From Ruminococcus flavefaciens 007c (GTDB taxonomy: Bacteria; Bacillota; Clostridia; Oscillospirales; Ruminococcaceae), in NCBI RefSeq assembly GCF_000571935.1, contig NZ_ATAX01000036.1, forward strand, positions 186,001 to 250,000: DNA of 64,000 nt. Direction: 5' to 3'. The translations under genes and the position numbers were made by a program. The notes under the pieces are model-generated. The model saw nothing but the letters and a program-made list of their open reading frames with translations. It did not search any database and was not told where the DNA came from. Shown here piece after piece: positions 44,948-54,900 of the stretch; within the stretch, counting starts at the first letter, position 1, and each line of letters begins with the position of its first letter.

Positions 44948-45244
44948 CATATCGAGTATAGCTGATTTCGGACGAGCTCCGACAGCGTGAGCAGTTACTC
45001 TGCCACCCTTCATTACTGCAAGCATTGGTATGCTTGAAACACCGAATGCAGCTGCAAGCTCAGGCTGGGTATCAACATTTACCTTTCCGACTGTGAACTC
45101 GCTGTGCTCCTCTGCTATCTCGTCAACGAGAGGGGAGACCATTTTGCAGGGACCGCACCAGTCTGCGTAGAAGTCCAGAAGGACTGGCTTTTCACTTGCT
45201 CTTACCTCTGCGAAATTTTCCTTAGTAATCTTTAAAACTGCCAT
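44936..45244 (-). CDS. trxA: thioredoxin
   Basis: The 102-residue protein from the ATG with AAAGGAAG upstream contains the WCGPC active site in LLDFYADWCGPCKMVSPL and the cis-proline loop VSSIPML. It reduces protein disulfides in the cytoplasm. Last gene of the ferredoxin - NapH-like - thioredoxin group. Its 3' end overlaps the 3' end of the Crp/Fnr gene by 12 bases. Confidence 0.95.
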   Translation of the reverse strand: MAVLKITKENFAEVRASEKPVLLDFYADWCGPCKMVSPLVDEIAEEHSEFTVGKVNVDTQPELAAAFGVSSIPMLAVMKGGRVTAHAVGARPKSAILDMLKG

Positions 45245-45288
45245 ATCAATACTTCCTTTCTTATTTATTATGTCTTTATTATACTTCA

Positions 45289-45888
45289 TTATTCAGCGAT
45301 TGTCTGTGACTTTGTCATGTTTTTGGCCTTGCATATCAGCTGAGTCATTGTGCCCATAGGACAGTAAACGCACCATGAACGCGGTTTGAAGAGGATCATA
45401 GTTGTAAATCCAAGTATAGTTGATGTAAGCATAATGCTGTAAAATCCGAATGCGAACTGTGCAACTCCGTCCGAAAACAGAGTACCATGATACGCCCATT
45501 GCCACGGAACCTTGAATGTCCACAACAGTTTGATCTTCTGGTCGAGAGAATGCTCTCCGGCAAATACAAGATATGTGTTCCAGAGCATTATGAAGAACAT
45601 TGTAAAGAAGAATATGAGAAATCCATAGCGGAAGTATTTTGATTTCATCCATTTGGGCAAATCTTTTTTTCTTGATAAACCGAAATGTCCCCCCAGCATT
45701 GAAAAGAGCTGTCCACGGCCGCAGAATTTATTGCAGTATCCTTTGTTTCCCCAGCCTATTGCTATAGCAAGCGGAGCAATGAAGCAGATCATTCCAAGCC
45801 ATGCAAAGAGAATATTCACAAATCCGAGGATAAGATAAGTCAACGAGAATATCCATAGATAATCATACCATTTTTTCTTAGCTTTCAT
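45289..45888 (-). CDS. NapH/NosR-like iron-sulfur membrane protein
   Basis: The 199-residue protein has about five membrane helices and two Cys clusters, GYCNKFCGRGQLFSMLGG (near residue 50) and SWCVYCPMGTMTQL (near 172), resembling 4Fe-4S membrane proteins of the NapH/NosR/CcoG type. These pass electrons between quinol or membrane carriers and soluble partners. It overlaps the ferredoxin gene by 11 bases and precedes thioredoxin, so it may bring electrons to a periplasmic or membrane acceptor. Confidence 0.75.
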   Translation of the reverse strand: MKAKKKWYDYLWIFSLTYLILGFVNILFAWLGMICFIAPLAIAIGWGNKGYCNKFCGRGQLFSMLGGHFGLSRKKDLPKWMKSKYFRYGFLIFFFTMFFIMLWNTYLVFAGEHSLDQKIKLLWTFKVPWQWAYHGTLFSDGVAQFAFGFYSIMLTSTILGFTTMILFKPRSWCVYCPMGTMTQLICKAKNMTKSQTIAE

Positions 45889-46078
45889 TGTTTCTCTCCT
45901 CCAGTGAAATAATGCTTGCAGGACATTCTATGGCACATTTTCCGCAGCCTATGCATAACTTTTGGTCTGCTTCTGCGTATACTCCATGCGGAACGCTTAT
46001 AGCTTTTCTTGGACAGACCTTGACGCAGCATCCGCAGGCTACGCACAAACTTGTATCAACAATTGCTTTTCGTTTCAT
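45878..46078 (-). CDS. 2[4Fe-4S] ferredoxin
   Basis: The 66-residue protein from the ATG with GGAGGC upstream has two CxxCxxCxxxCP-type motifs (CVACGCCVKVCP and CIGCGKCAIECP). First gene of the fd - NapH-like - trx operon; promoter and candidate Crp/Fnr site just upstream. Confidence 0.93.
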   Translation of the reverse strand: MKRKAIVDTSLCVACGCCVKVCPRKAISVPHGVYAEADQKLCIGCGKCAIECPASIISLEERNNES

Positions 46079-46096
46079 ATCATCGCCTCCAAGTAT

Positions 46097-46138
46097 ATTA
46101 TACATAATTATGAAGCGTTATTCTGTGACAAAGTCACA
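46097..46138 (-). promoter_or_regulatory. ferredoxin promoter with Crp/Fnr-type operator
   Basis: The -10 TATAAT occupies 46097-46102. TGTGACAAAGTCACA (46124-46138) is a perfect palindrome centred at 46131, about 41 bases upstream of the predicted start, the classical position for a class II activator. The usual -35 is poor, consistent with activation. Confidence 0.65.
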
Positions 46139-46567
46139 TTCGTTTTTGAATTAATAGATCAACGAACAGGAGGACTAAATGAAACAGTACATACATAAAG
46201 TGGGGGCGCTCTATGTAACAAAATGATTTCCATATTTGTGTAATAGGTGCAGAAGTCAATAACATAGAACAGAGACGGATATTATGTGATATCATTGAAG
46301 AAGCGTAAATAAAAACGTGCTGACATCATAGTTATTTCGAACCTTTAATCAGATATGTAAGTACATCTTACTGAATGTAAAAACTGTGATGACTTCATTT
46401 CGGGAGAATACTATTAGGCGCTCCCTCGCGGAGCGCTTTCATTTAATTTAGCATATTGCTTTTTTGCGGTTTTTGAGGTATAATATGACTTACAGTGAAA
46501 TAAGGAAATAGATAAAAAACGAGATGAAGACACTCCAGAGTGGATATCAAAAGGAGGGAATATTCTA
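46139..46567. other. 429-base intergenic region
   Basis: No gene seen. A terminator-like hairpin lies at 46417-46440 (gcgctcc/ggagcgc, followed by TTTC), then the leader of the RCC1-repeat gene. Confidence 0.5.
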
Positions 46568-47878
46568 ATGAAAAAGCTGTTTATCATTAACATACTGCTC
46601 TGCGCCCTCACCGCAACTTTGACAAGCTGTTCAGAAAAGACAATATCAGAAAACAAAGAAAGAAAAACTAAAGAATCCCGGACTGTATCTACTGTTACAG
46701 CAAGTGCAGCAGAGCAAACATCTGAAAATATAACTTTGCAGACAAGTTCAGTTTCATTAGAAAACACTACTGTAACGGAGGCTGTTTCTATAAATGTAAC
46801 CAATCTCCCAAACATCGAAAGAATAAGTCTTGGCGGTTCACATACTGGATTTGTGACAGAAGACGGCAGCCTTTATGTGTGGGGATGCGGCTTTGAATAC
46901 CAGCTTGGAAACGGTGAGCACAGTATCGCTGAAAAGCCGATAAAAATAATGGATGATGTTGAGAAAATATGCTTCGGCTTTGAGAACAGTGCAGCTGTAA
47001 CCAAAGACGGAAGCCTGTATATTTGGGGGAAAAACAAACCTATTCCTGACGGACCAAGTGGACTTTTTATGAATCCTGCCACCCCTGAAAAGATTATGGA
47101 AGAAGTGATAGCAGTCAGTGTTGGGCATAATCATACGGCTATAATAAAAAACGACAACACTCTGTATATGTGGGGTGATAATTATATGGGGCAGCTCGGC
47201 AACGGAAAAAGTGGAATGCATGAATATTCCGATAGTCCTTTAAAGATAATGAAGGATGTCAGATATATAAGTCTTGGTTTCCTGCATAGTGCGGCAGTGA
47301 CCTGTGACGGAAGTCTTTATACATGGGGATGCAACAGAAATGGTCAGCTTGGTAATGGAAAAAGCGGAGAATCTGAAATAGAATCTGAACCTTTAAAAAT
47401 CATGGACAACGTTCAATACGTCAGCCTTGGCGGGGAACAGAGTGCAGCTATTACAGAAGATGGAAGCCTTTATATGTGGGGGCAAAATGATTTCGGACAA
47501 GTAGGAAACGGAAAAAGCGGTGAGTCTGAAATACAGACCGAACCTGTAAAAATCATGGACAACGTTCAATATGTCAGTCTTGGTTTAAACCACAGTGCAG
47601 CGATCACAAAAGACGGCAATCTTTATATGTGGGGATCAAATGATAGTGGTCAGCTTGGAAATGGAGAGGAAGGATATAAAGCTTTTTCTGCTGTTCCGAT
47701 AAAAATAATGGATAACGTTGAGGCAGTAAAACTCGGAAACGGACACAGTGGTGCTTTAACAAAAGATGGTAAATTATATATGTGGGGGAATAACAGACTT
47801 AATGGTGTCGGAGAAATAGAAACCGATAATGGTCTCGTTTTAGTTCCGACAAGGATTGATATAATAGACAACTCTTAA
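46568..47878 (+). CDS. RCC1-repeat lipoprotein
   Basis: The 436-residue product has a lipoprotein signal ending LTSC (Cys about 20) and a Thr/Ser-rich stretch, then about seven RCC1 beta-propeller repeats with the phrase VSLGxxHSAAITxDGxLYxWGxNxxGQLGNG. It should form a seven-bladed propeller on the cell surface. Function unknown; RCC1-like lipoproteins are common in gut Firmicutes. Ribosome site AAGGAGG. DNA repeats within the gene are strong, especially 47330-47620. Confidence 0.88.
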   Translation: MKKLFIINILLCALTATLTSCSEKTISENKERKTKESRTVSTVTASAAEQTSENITLQTSSVSLENTTVTEAVSINVTNLPNIERISLGGSHTGFVTEDGSLYVWGCGFEYQLGNGEHSIAEKPIKIMDDVEKICFGFENSAAVTKDGSLYIWGKNKPIPDGPSGLFMNPATPEKIMEEVIAVSVGHNHTAIIKNDNTLYMWGDNYMGQLGNGKSGMHEYSDSPLKIMKDVRYISLGFLHSAAVTCDGSLYTWGCNRNGQLGNGKSGESEIESEPLKIMDNVQYVSLGGEQSAAITEDGSLYMWGQNDFGQVGNGKSGESEIQTEPVKIMDNVQYVSLGLNHSAAITKDGNLYMWGSNDSGQLGNGEEGYKAFSAVPIKIMDNVEAVKLGNGHSGALTKDGKLYMWGNNRLNGVGEIETDNGLVLVPTRIDIIDNS

Positions 47879-47970
47879 ATGCTTCAGAATCAGCTTCAAG
47901 AGACCTTCGAAGGTTACTGAGGGAACAAGTGAATTTGAGTGTTCTGTTTGGGGAAACTTTTCTGTTATTG
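47876..47970 (+). repeat. dispersed intergenic repeat, copy 2
   Basis: Counterpart of 17465-17567, starting at the stop codon of the RCC1-repeat gene. Confidence 0.55.
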
Positions 47971-48080
47971 TGTTTAAATCCGAACTAATCAAATAAAATG
48001 TATTGAAAAACGTAAGAAATGAAGTATTATCTTCCTGATCTTAATGAGGTATATAAAATTTTTGTTTTTTGATAATAACA

Positions 48081-48108
48081 GTGCCGCCATTCGAGCGGTG
48101 CTTTTTTT
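48081..48108 (+). terminator. terminator of the RCC1-repeat gene
   Basis: gtgccgc/gcggtgc stem followed by CTTTTTTTAC. Confidence 0.75.
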
Positions 48109-48145
48109 ACTTGTATCAGTTTATTTGCTGATCTGTAAAAAAATA

Positions 48146-48163
48146 CCGCAGCACAGGCTGCGG
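48146..48163 (-). terminator. terminator of the HtrA gene
   Basis: ccgcagc/gctgcgg stem; on the minus strand followed by ATTTTTTTAC. Confidence 0.8.
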
Positions 48164-48191
48164 CATATATATTGAGAGGGAGGGATTAACT

Positions 48192-49541
48192 TTAATTCTG
48201 AGCGGCTACAGCCTCATCAAGTATTACTGTAACTTTATTTTCTGCACCGTTTCTGACATAGGTAAGCTCGATTGAATCGCCTGCCTTATGCGCATTTTTC
48301 TTAGAGGCAAGTTCATCGTATGATGTAACTTCTTCATCATTGATCTTAGTAATGATATCGCCGGATTGTAAACCTGCTTTTTCAGCTGCACTGTCTTCTG
48401 CTACTGCTGTGATGTATACTCCCATAGGAAGGTTATACATTCTTGAAATGTCCTCTGTTATAGCCTGACAGCTGATGCCGAGCTGAGGCTTGCCTGTAAC
48501 ATAGCCGTATTCCATTATATCTTTAACTATCCTTGCAGCTTCGTTTGAAGGGATAGCAAAGCCGATTCCTTCGATACTTGCCTCAGAATATGATGCTGAC
48601 ATCTTGGAGGAGTTTATGCCTATTACCTGACCTTTCTTGTTGATGAGAGGCCCGCCTGAGTTTCCTGAGTTTATAGCTGTATCTGTCTGGATAAGTGGCA
48701 TAGACTTTTCGTTTATTGTGATCTGGCGGTTCAGTCCCGATACAATACCGCCTGTTACTGTGTTCATAAGATCAAAACCGAGAGGATTGCCTATGGCAAT
48801 AACATCCTGACCGAGATTGAGCTCATCACTGTTGCCGAATTCTGCCGCAGCAATATCATTTGCGTTTATTTTCAGTACTGCAAGATCATAGTCTGTATCA
48901 TATCCGATGACCTCTGCATCATAGCGGTCTTTTTCGTTTACAATAACTGAAATACTGCTTGCCAGACCTGTATTATACTCTGTATCATAGATAACGTGAG
49001 CATTGGTCACTATATAGCCGTCGGTTGTGATGGCAACACCTGTACCTGTAGCAGTTGCTGAAGAAGTCTGAGGCTGCTGACTCTGACCGAATCCGCCGAA
49101 GTTAAAGTAACCGGCTCCGCCGCTCTGTGAGGTCATTGTGAAGGTGCTCTCGATACCAACAACTGAGGGGAGTACCTTTTCAACTACTTCCTCTGTGGTG
49201 AGTTCGCCGCTGTTGGTTTCTACGGGAGTGATATAGCTTACGTTTTTAGCTGTAACACCTGATTCGAAAGCCGTTTCAGCTGATTCGTCTTCTTCAACAA
49301 TTGCTGTTGACAGGGTGTTGTTTGTGCTGAATGCGTAATGGTAGATACCTATAGAACCTCCTGATACAAGAGACATTGCCATGATCGACGCTGCTATCTT
49401 AGCACCCGTGCGCCTTTTATTTTTCCTGGATACATTGCCGTCTGTTGAAAAACAGGTGTATTCACTGTATTTATTATCCATGCCGTTCGCCTCATTGTTT
49501 TCGATTTTGCCGTTTACTGTGTATCTGTACTCGTTTCTCAT
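48192..49541 (-). CDS. htrA: HtrA/DegP-like membrane-anchored serine protease
   Basis: The 449-residue protein has a cytoplasmic N-terminus of about 45 residues, one membrane helix (about 47-70), a trypsin-like domain with His in NAHVIYD, Asp in DYDLAVLKI and Ser in NSGNSGGPLI, and a C-terminal PDZ domain (about 350-440). It degrades misfolded secreted proteins at the outer membrane face. The ATG is taken as start; a GTG three codons upstream is too close to AAAGGA. Single-gene transcript. Confidence 0.93.
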   Translation of the reverse strand: MRNEYRYTVNGKIENNEANGMDNKYSEYTCFSTDGNVSRKNKRRTGAKIAASIMAMSLVSGGSIGIYHYAFSTNNTLSTAIVEEDESAETAFESGVTAKNVSYITPVETNSGELTTEEVVEKVLPSVVGIESTFTMTSQSGGAGYFNFGGFGQSQQPQTSSATATGTGVAITTDGYIVTNAHVIYDTEYNTGLASSISVIVNEKDRYDAEVIGYDTDYDLAVLKINANDIAAAEFGNSDELNLGQDVIAIGNPLGFDLMNTVTGGIVSGLNRQITINEKSMPLIQTDTAINSGNSGGPLINKKGQVIGINSSKMSASYSEASIEGIGFAIPSNEAARIVKDIMEYGYVTGKPQLGISCQAITEDISRMYNLPMGVYITAVAEDSAAEKAGLQSGDIITKINDEEVTSYDELASKKNAHKAGDSIELTYVRNGAENKVTVILDEAVAAQN

Positions 49542-49788
49542 AATATTCACTATTCCTTTCGGGATTTTTATTTTCGCTTTTTAGGGGAGCCTTCCCCGTT
49601 GCTGTGATTATATTATATTTCGTCTTTGTGAAATAAATTTGCAATGAATGTAGAATCTTCTGGGAATTTACGTGTTGCTTTTTTCACATTCATAAAAAAC
49701 GTGTGAAGGAATAAGGTGTATTTGTTAGTAAGCTTTTCACAGTACGAACACTTTTGAAAGAAACGAAAAATATACAGTAAAACAATAA

Positions 49789-49816
49789 CCCCACCCGAAA
49801 TAAAGATCGGATGGGG
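49789..49816 (-). terminator. terminator of the serine hydrolase gene
   Basis: ccccacccga/tcggatgggg stem with one wobble pair, followed on the minus strand by TTATTGTTTT. Confidence 0.65.
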
Positions 49817-49827
49817 AAAATTTATTC

Positions 49828-50826
49828 TTAAATCAGCTCATTCACAAACGGTTCAATGTGTTTTCTTATGAAATCTACTCTGTTCATTACAGTAGGCTTG
49901 AAATAGGATGCTGCAGCAATAACAGTATTCATCTCGGGATCAACATAAATGACGTTTCCGCTGTTTCCGAGAGCGGCATATATATTCTTTTCACGGTCTA
50001 ATATCCACCACAGATAGCCGTATTCCATGCCCTGCCAGTTCTGATTTTTAATAATTCTGGGACTTGTCATTTCCTCTATCCAGCTTGAAGAAATGATACG
50101 CTTTCCATTATAAATGCCTTTGTTCAGACATAACAAACCTATTTTAGCCATGTCCTCTGCTGACATACAAAGTCCGTATCCCGGAGTTCCCAGATCCTCA
50201 GTATCGCAGAACCATACATTCTTTTTTGGAGTTTTCTCTATGGTAAACTGCTTGTGTTCCTCAGCTGATTTGGCTATATAGATAGAGTACGGCTTTATAT
50301 CCAGCGGTTCAAAAAGATATTTGTTTGCGTAATCAACAGTCTTCATATTTGTTGCCTTATAGAGTATTCCTGTCAGGATATGCAGGCACACCGTCTTATA
50401 GTTGAATTCGTCAGTCAGACCGTTCCTTCCACCAAGAAAGTCAAGAGACGCATATGTCCAGTTATCGCTTGAACACACCTTTGACCACGGGTCGCCCTTG
50501 CCTTTATATGGAGCTCTCATAGTCAGCAGGTGCTTGATGGTCACATCGTATATTGTCTTTTCGCCGCGTTTCACTTTATAATCAGGGAAATAGTCAAGGA
50601 CTTTGTCATCAATACTTCCTATCTGTCCTTTATCAAGGGCAATACCTATGAGCAATGCCATAATGCTTTTTGTAGCAGACATTATATGTACGCAGTCATC
50701 TTTCCTGTAATCGTGCCATGTGTCACTGTATACCATTTGCCCTTCTTTGTAAGCGCATATCTGGCAGATGTTGCTCTCACTGCCCTTGTTTTCCTCAATA
50801 TACCTATGAAGTTCGTCTTTTGTCAT
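49828..50826 (-). CDS. class C beta-lactamase-like serine hydrolase
   Basis: The 332-residue protein carries the SxxK motif in MSATKSIMALLIGIAL (near residue 52), the GYGLCMSAEDMAKIG segment and the YGYLWWI part of the beta-lactamase (PF00144) fold. It lacks a clear signal peptide, so it is probably a cytoplasmic esterase or peptidase rather than an antibiotic-resistance enzyme. Ribosome site GGAGGT. Monocistronic. Confidence 0.85.
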   Translation of the reverse strand: MTKDELHRYIEENKGSESNICQICAYKEGQMVYSDTWHDYRKDDCVHIMSATKSIMALLIGIALDKGQIGSIDDKVLDYFPDYKVKRGEKTIYDVTIKHLLTMRAPYKGKGDPWSKVCSSDNWTYASLDFLGGRNGLTDEFNYKTVCLHILTGILYKATNMKTVDYANKYLFEPLDIKPYSIYIAKSAEEHKQFTIEKTPKKNVWFCDTEDLGTPGYGLCMSAEDMAKIGLLCLNKGIYNGKRIISSSWIEEMTSPRIIKNQNWQGMEYGYLWWILDREKNIYAALGNSGNVIYVDPEMNTVIAAASYFKPTVMNRVDFIRKHIEPFVNELI

Positions 50827-51106
50827 AATATACCTCCGTATTGATAGAGTTCTGTATATTCGATCGAAGTTTCATACAGTATCTTTATTGTATCAAGATG
50901 AATTTTTAATGTCAATACTTTTTTCTAATGAAATATGAACCTAATACGTGAATCATCATAATAAGGATAAATGCGTGTGCAAAGAAGTACTTGATTAGCA
51001 ATTGAAAAATATATATCCTCATGATATAATGAATTAAATGCTGACAGGTACGTATATCATTATAAAAACAGAGGACGATTATGAGAGCCATCTTTTATTA
51101 TCATTT
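50827..51106. other. 280-base intergenic region
   Basis: AT-rich with an orphan-looking TATAAT near 51024; no gene visible. Confidence 0.4.
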
Positions 51107-51466
51107 TTAAGCTCTCAGTCGTCTTTTCAGCTTGATACGCTTTATCAGAGTCTTAATGCAAAGAACGATCCCGGCGGCGGATGAAATGGCTGCCATTACA
51201 CTGAGTGCGACCAGAGCTCTTAAAAAGATTATAGAGCGTCTTGCTGCTGCAACAGCTTCATCATGAGGAGCGGAGACCTCGAATTTATGGATTAAGGTTT
51301 TGTAATAATCTGAGGTTGTGTATTGCATTCCGCCAATAGAACATACGCCGAAAAAATACAAAGTGATGATAAAAACAAATATCAGTAAGATCGGTATTAT
51401 CACAGATTTATTGGCAGGGTTATTCATCTGATTTTCAATAGATGTTGTTTCTGTGGTTCGTTTCAT
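51107..51466 (-). CDS. two-helix membrane protein of unknown function
   Basis: The 119-residue protein has two membrane helices (about 19-40 and 80-103), a short extracellular loop and a Lys/Arg-rich C-terminus. AAGGAGG precedes the ATG. Not recognised. Confidence 0.65.
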   Translation of the reverse strand: MKRTTETTSIENQMNNPANKSVIIPILLIFVFIITLYFFGVCSIGGMQYTTSDYYKTLIHKFEVSAPHDEAVAAARRSIIFLRALVALSVMAAISSAAGIVLCIKTLIKRIKLKRRLRA

Positions 51467-51576
51467 AGTTATGCCTCCTTATATAAAAGACGATCAGTGT
51501 CTATTTTTTATGAGATTATTATACTTCTCATCTGTTCAAAAGTCAATAAAAGTGACGAAATAGTAATCAAACAGTC

Positions 51577-51604
51577 AAAAGGGACTGCAAATACAGTCCC
51601 TTTT
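51577..51604. terminator. hairpin terminator
   Basis: aaaagggactg/cagtccctttt stem, A and T runs on both sides. No adjacent intact gene ends here on the plus strand; possibly upstream of 51466 gene or for a lost gene. Confidence 0.55.
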
Positions 51605-51788
51605 TATATTATAACGATAAGTAATGACGCTCCGCAGAAGAGACGGTTTGAATCATGTACATTTTAAAATAATTATTTGCGCCAATATGACAGATATGTA
51701 CCTATTACCGTGATTAATGTATTCAAAATATATTGACAATTTCAGGACGTTGTGATATGCTGATATCAACATGAAAACCAAAACATTT

Positions 51789-51950
51789 TCAGAAGGTGAA
51801 AAAAGATGCCTTAAAAAGAGGCAGCTCTGCGGTGGGCCATTTATGTTTATATGCTTTGTATTCATTATAATACAAGAACGTAACTCCTCCGGAAGCATTT
51901 TCCTGTGAATCATACCAATAAGCTTTGTCGTCAGCAGTCATGAATTTCAT
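51789..51950 (-). pseudogene. 53-codon remnant
   Basis: MKFMTADDKAYWYDSQENASGG...FKASFFTF-stop, ordinary protein composition but no ribosome site. Inverted repeat gtcagcagt/actgctgac (51930-51962) overlaps its start. Probably a relic. Confidence 0.35.
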
Positions 51951-51990
51951 TGTACTGCTGACATATGTATATCAAAAAGGAGTTGTTTAA

Positions 51991-54900
51991 ATGAAAAACA
52001 AATTATTCGCAAAAACAATTGCAGCCACAATGTCTGTAGCCATGATTTGCGGCAGCATATCAGAATCTGTTCGGTATAACCCGTTCATACCGAATGTTAA
52101 GGCAGCAGGATCAGACACAGCATCAGACAAAAATGATAATTGGCATATAGGCTATAGATATCGTTCCAAAGATGTATTATACTACAAAGATGATAATGTC
52201 TATAACAGAGAGCCTGATTTTTCACTGGTAATAGAAAATACAAAGTCAAATGACAGCTCTATAGAGAAAACATTCAAGGTTGAGCCATATACAAAATACA
52301 GATTTTCTGCAATGGTCAGTTATTCCGGATATTCTGATCTTGAAAACCCAAATAAGAAAACAGGTGCAAGTATTGGAATTGCCAGAAGCTATTCACATTC
52401 TAACTATGTTAACACCGATGGATGGACAAAAGCTGAATTTGAATTTGAAACAAAAGGAGAAAATGAGGTAACCCTATGTCTTCGTAACGGTGCATACGGA
52501 GGCTGCTGTAAAGGCAAAGCATATTTCAGCAATATATGTCTTGAACAGATCGAAACAGAGAAGACTAATAAATGGAATATCCTTGCAGTCGCATTCCAGC
52601 AGGTTGATGTTAAAGACCTGAAAGGAAAAGAAAACATAATCCGTAAAAAAGACGGAGTGGATACACAATGCTTAACTAAAGATGATATTGATCTGATAGG
52701 CATAAATCTGAAAAAACTTAAATGTGAATTGCCTGAAATGTCTGATGGATTATGGGATATCGATTCTGTTGATTATTGCTTGGTCAAAAGTTCGGATTCC
52801 CAAATCGCCGATGAACTCAAGGACTTAGATACTGCTGCGTATAAAGATGAGATCAATTTTTTTGAAGCATCTGATACTGCCGTACTGACTGACCTCAGAA
52901 TACGCGATGACGGCGTGATCCAGATAGATCCGCACACTAATGAGATCGAAGCGATTATTGAACCCATTTTAAAGAATAAGGAATATGATCATATAATCTT
53001 TTTTTCTCCGTTCCGTGACTGGACAGGCGGCGTAATGGGCACCGGAGGTACCTTTTACTGCGATGGTACAAATTTTTGTCAGATCCCTTGTAAGATCCCC
53101 AAGGATTATGAACTTGAAAAAGAAAGATCTTTTTCACAATCCGGCTATGTACATGAATTACTCCATGGAATGGAAACCCGTTCCAAATCAATTGATCCCG
53201 AAAAGACAGCCAATCTACATGACAATGCGATCTACGGCTATGAAAAAGCAGGTCCCAACGAATGGAAAGAATGGTACACAGCATATATGCGTTCCGATTT
53301 GACAGGCGGAAGAGGAATAGCTCCTGCGGTATACCTTACCGAAAGAACAAAGTATATTAATGTAGTATCAGATGATATGACAGTCAATGAGGATGATATA
53401 AAGTATAAGGGAGCAGTTTTCTCTGGTAAGCCCAAAACCTTATATCTGGCAGGTGAAGAGCTTGACTTGTCAGGTGCTGTTATTTCGGGTACAGATCTTG
53501 ATAAAGCGATACCTATAGAAAAAATTGATACACTGAATACTTCTGATTTTGATAATAAAAAGCCCGGCGTGTATACAATATATGCCGATCTGAGCAGCTA
53601 TAAGACAGGACTTAAAGCTTCATTGGATGTGCAGGTCGTCAATGAAGGGGATCTTATTTACGGAGATGCAGACTGCAACGGAATAGTTGACATGGAGGAT
53701 TTTGTTCTTCTTAATAAGTATCTCAAAGGTAATGAAGTTGATCTCTCAGTTCTTGCAAAACGCAATGCAGATGTATACAACCCCGGTTCGGGAATCACAG
53801 AAGATGATGCAGAGGCAATATCAAAGTTCTTATCTTACGGCGAAAAACTTCCCGTAACAACAACGCTTAAATACGGTGACGTAAATTGTGACAATATTGT
53901 CGATACGGAAGATGTGACTTTTCTTGAAAGCTACCTGAATGGCGGCAATGTAAGAATATCAGCTCAGGGCAGGATCAATGCTGATGTTTACAACCTCGGT
54001 TCGGGAATTACAGAAGATGACCTGGATACGATAAACAATTACATTTCAGGTAAGACAAATCTTCCCTTAATGACCGAACTTCTTTACGGTGACGTAAACT
54101 GTGACGGCGCTGTTGATAGCAAAGATCCTATGCTTCTCCAAAGCTACATTGACGGTGATAATGTAAGAATATCAGCTCAGGGCAGAATAAATGCCGATGT
54201 TTACAACCCAGGCTCGGGAATTACAGAAGATGACGTGGATACGATAAACAAGTATATCTCAGGTAAGGCAAATCTTCCATTAGTGACCGAACTTCTTTAC
54301 GGTGACGTAAACTGCGACGGCGTTGTTGATATGGAAGATGATGTGCTTCTCCAAAGTTACATTGACGGTGATAATGTAAGAATATCAGCTCAGGGCAAGA
54401 TAAATGCCGATGTATTCAATCCGCGTACAGAAGCAGATATTCACAATCCATATTCTTATCTTGATGAGAACGACGTTATTAATATACGGGAGTATATTTC
54501 AGGGAATACAGTTTTGCCTGTAGAAACCAAAAAGCCGGGCGATGTAAATTGTGACGGCACCGTTGACACAAAAGACTCTGCACTTCTCCGAGCTTACCTC
54601 AAAGATAAGCTCACAAGAATATCAGCGCAGGGGATTCTCAATGCAAATGTATATCTTACTCCGGATTCAGATCTGTCAAAAGGAGATGCTGAGTATATAG
54701 ATAAGTATATTTCAGGTGAAGTTGCATCTCTTCCGGCCGGCGTTATATTAGGCGATGTAGACGCAAGCGGCAAAGTTGATATGGACGACTATAATATGGT
54801 CCACGATCATATCGTTGGCAGTAAGACTTTAAGCAATAAACTGGAAAAGGTCGCTGATGTAAACGGCGATGGTCTGATTGATTCAAAAGATGACGAAATG

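Noticed and set aside
49828-50826. A beta-lactam resistance gene
   Set aside because: The fold is that of class C beta-lactamase-like hydrolases, but it lacks a signal peptide and most relatives are esterases or peptidases.
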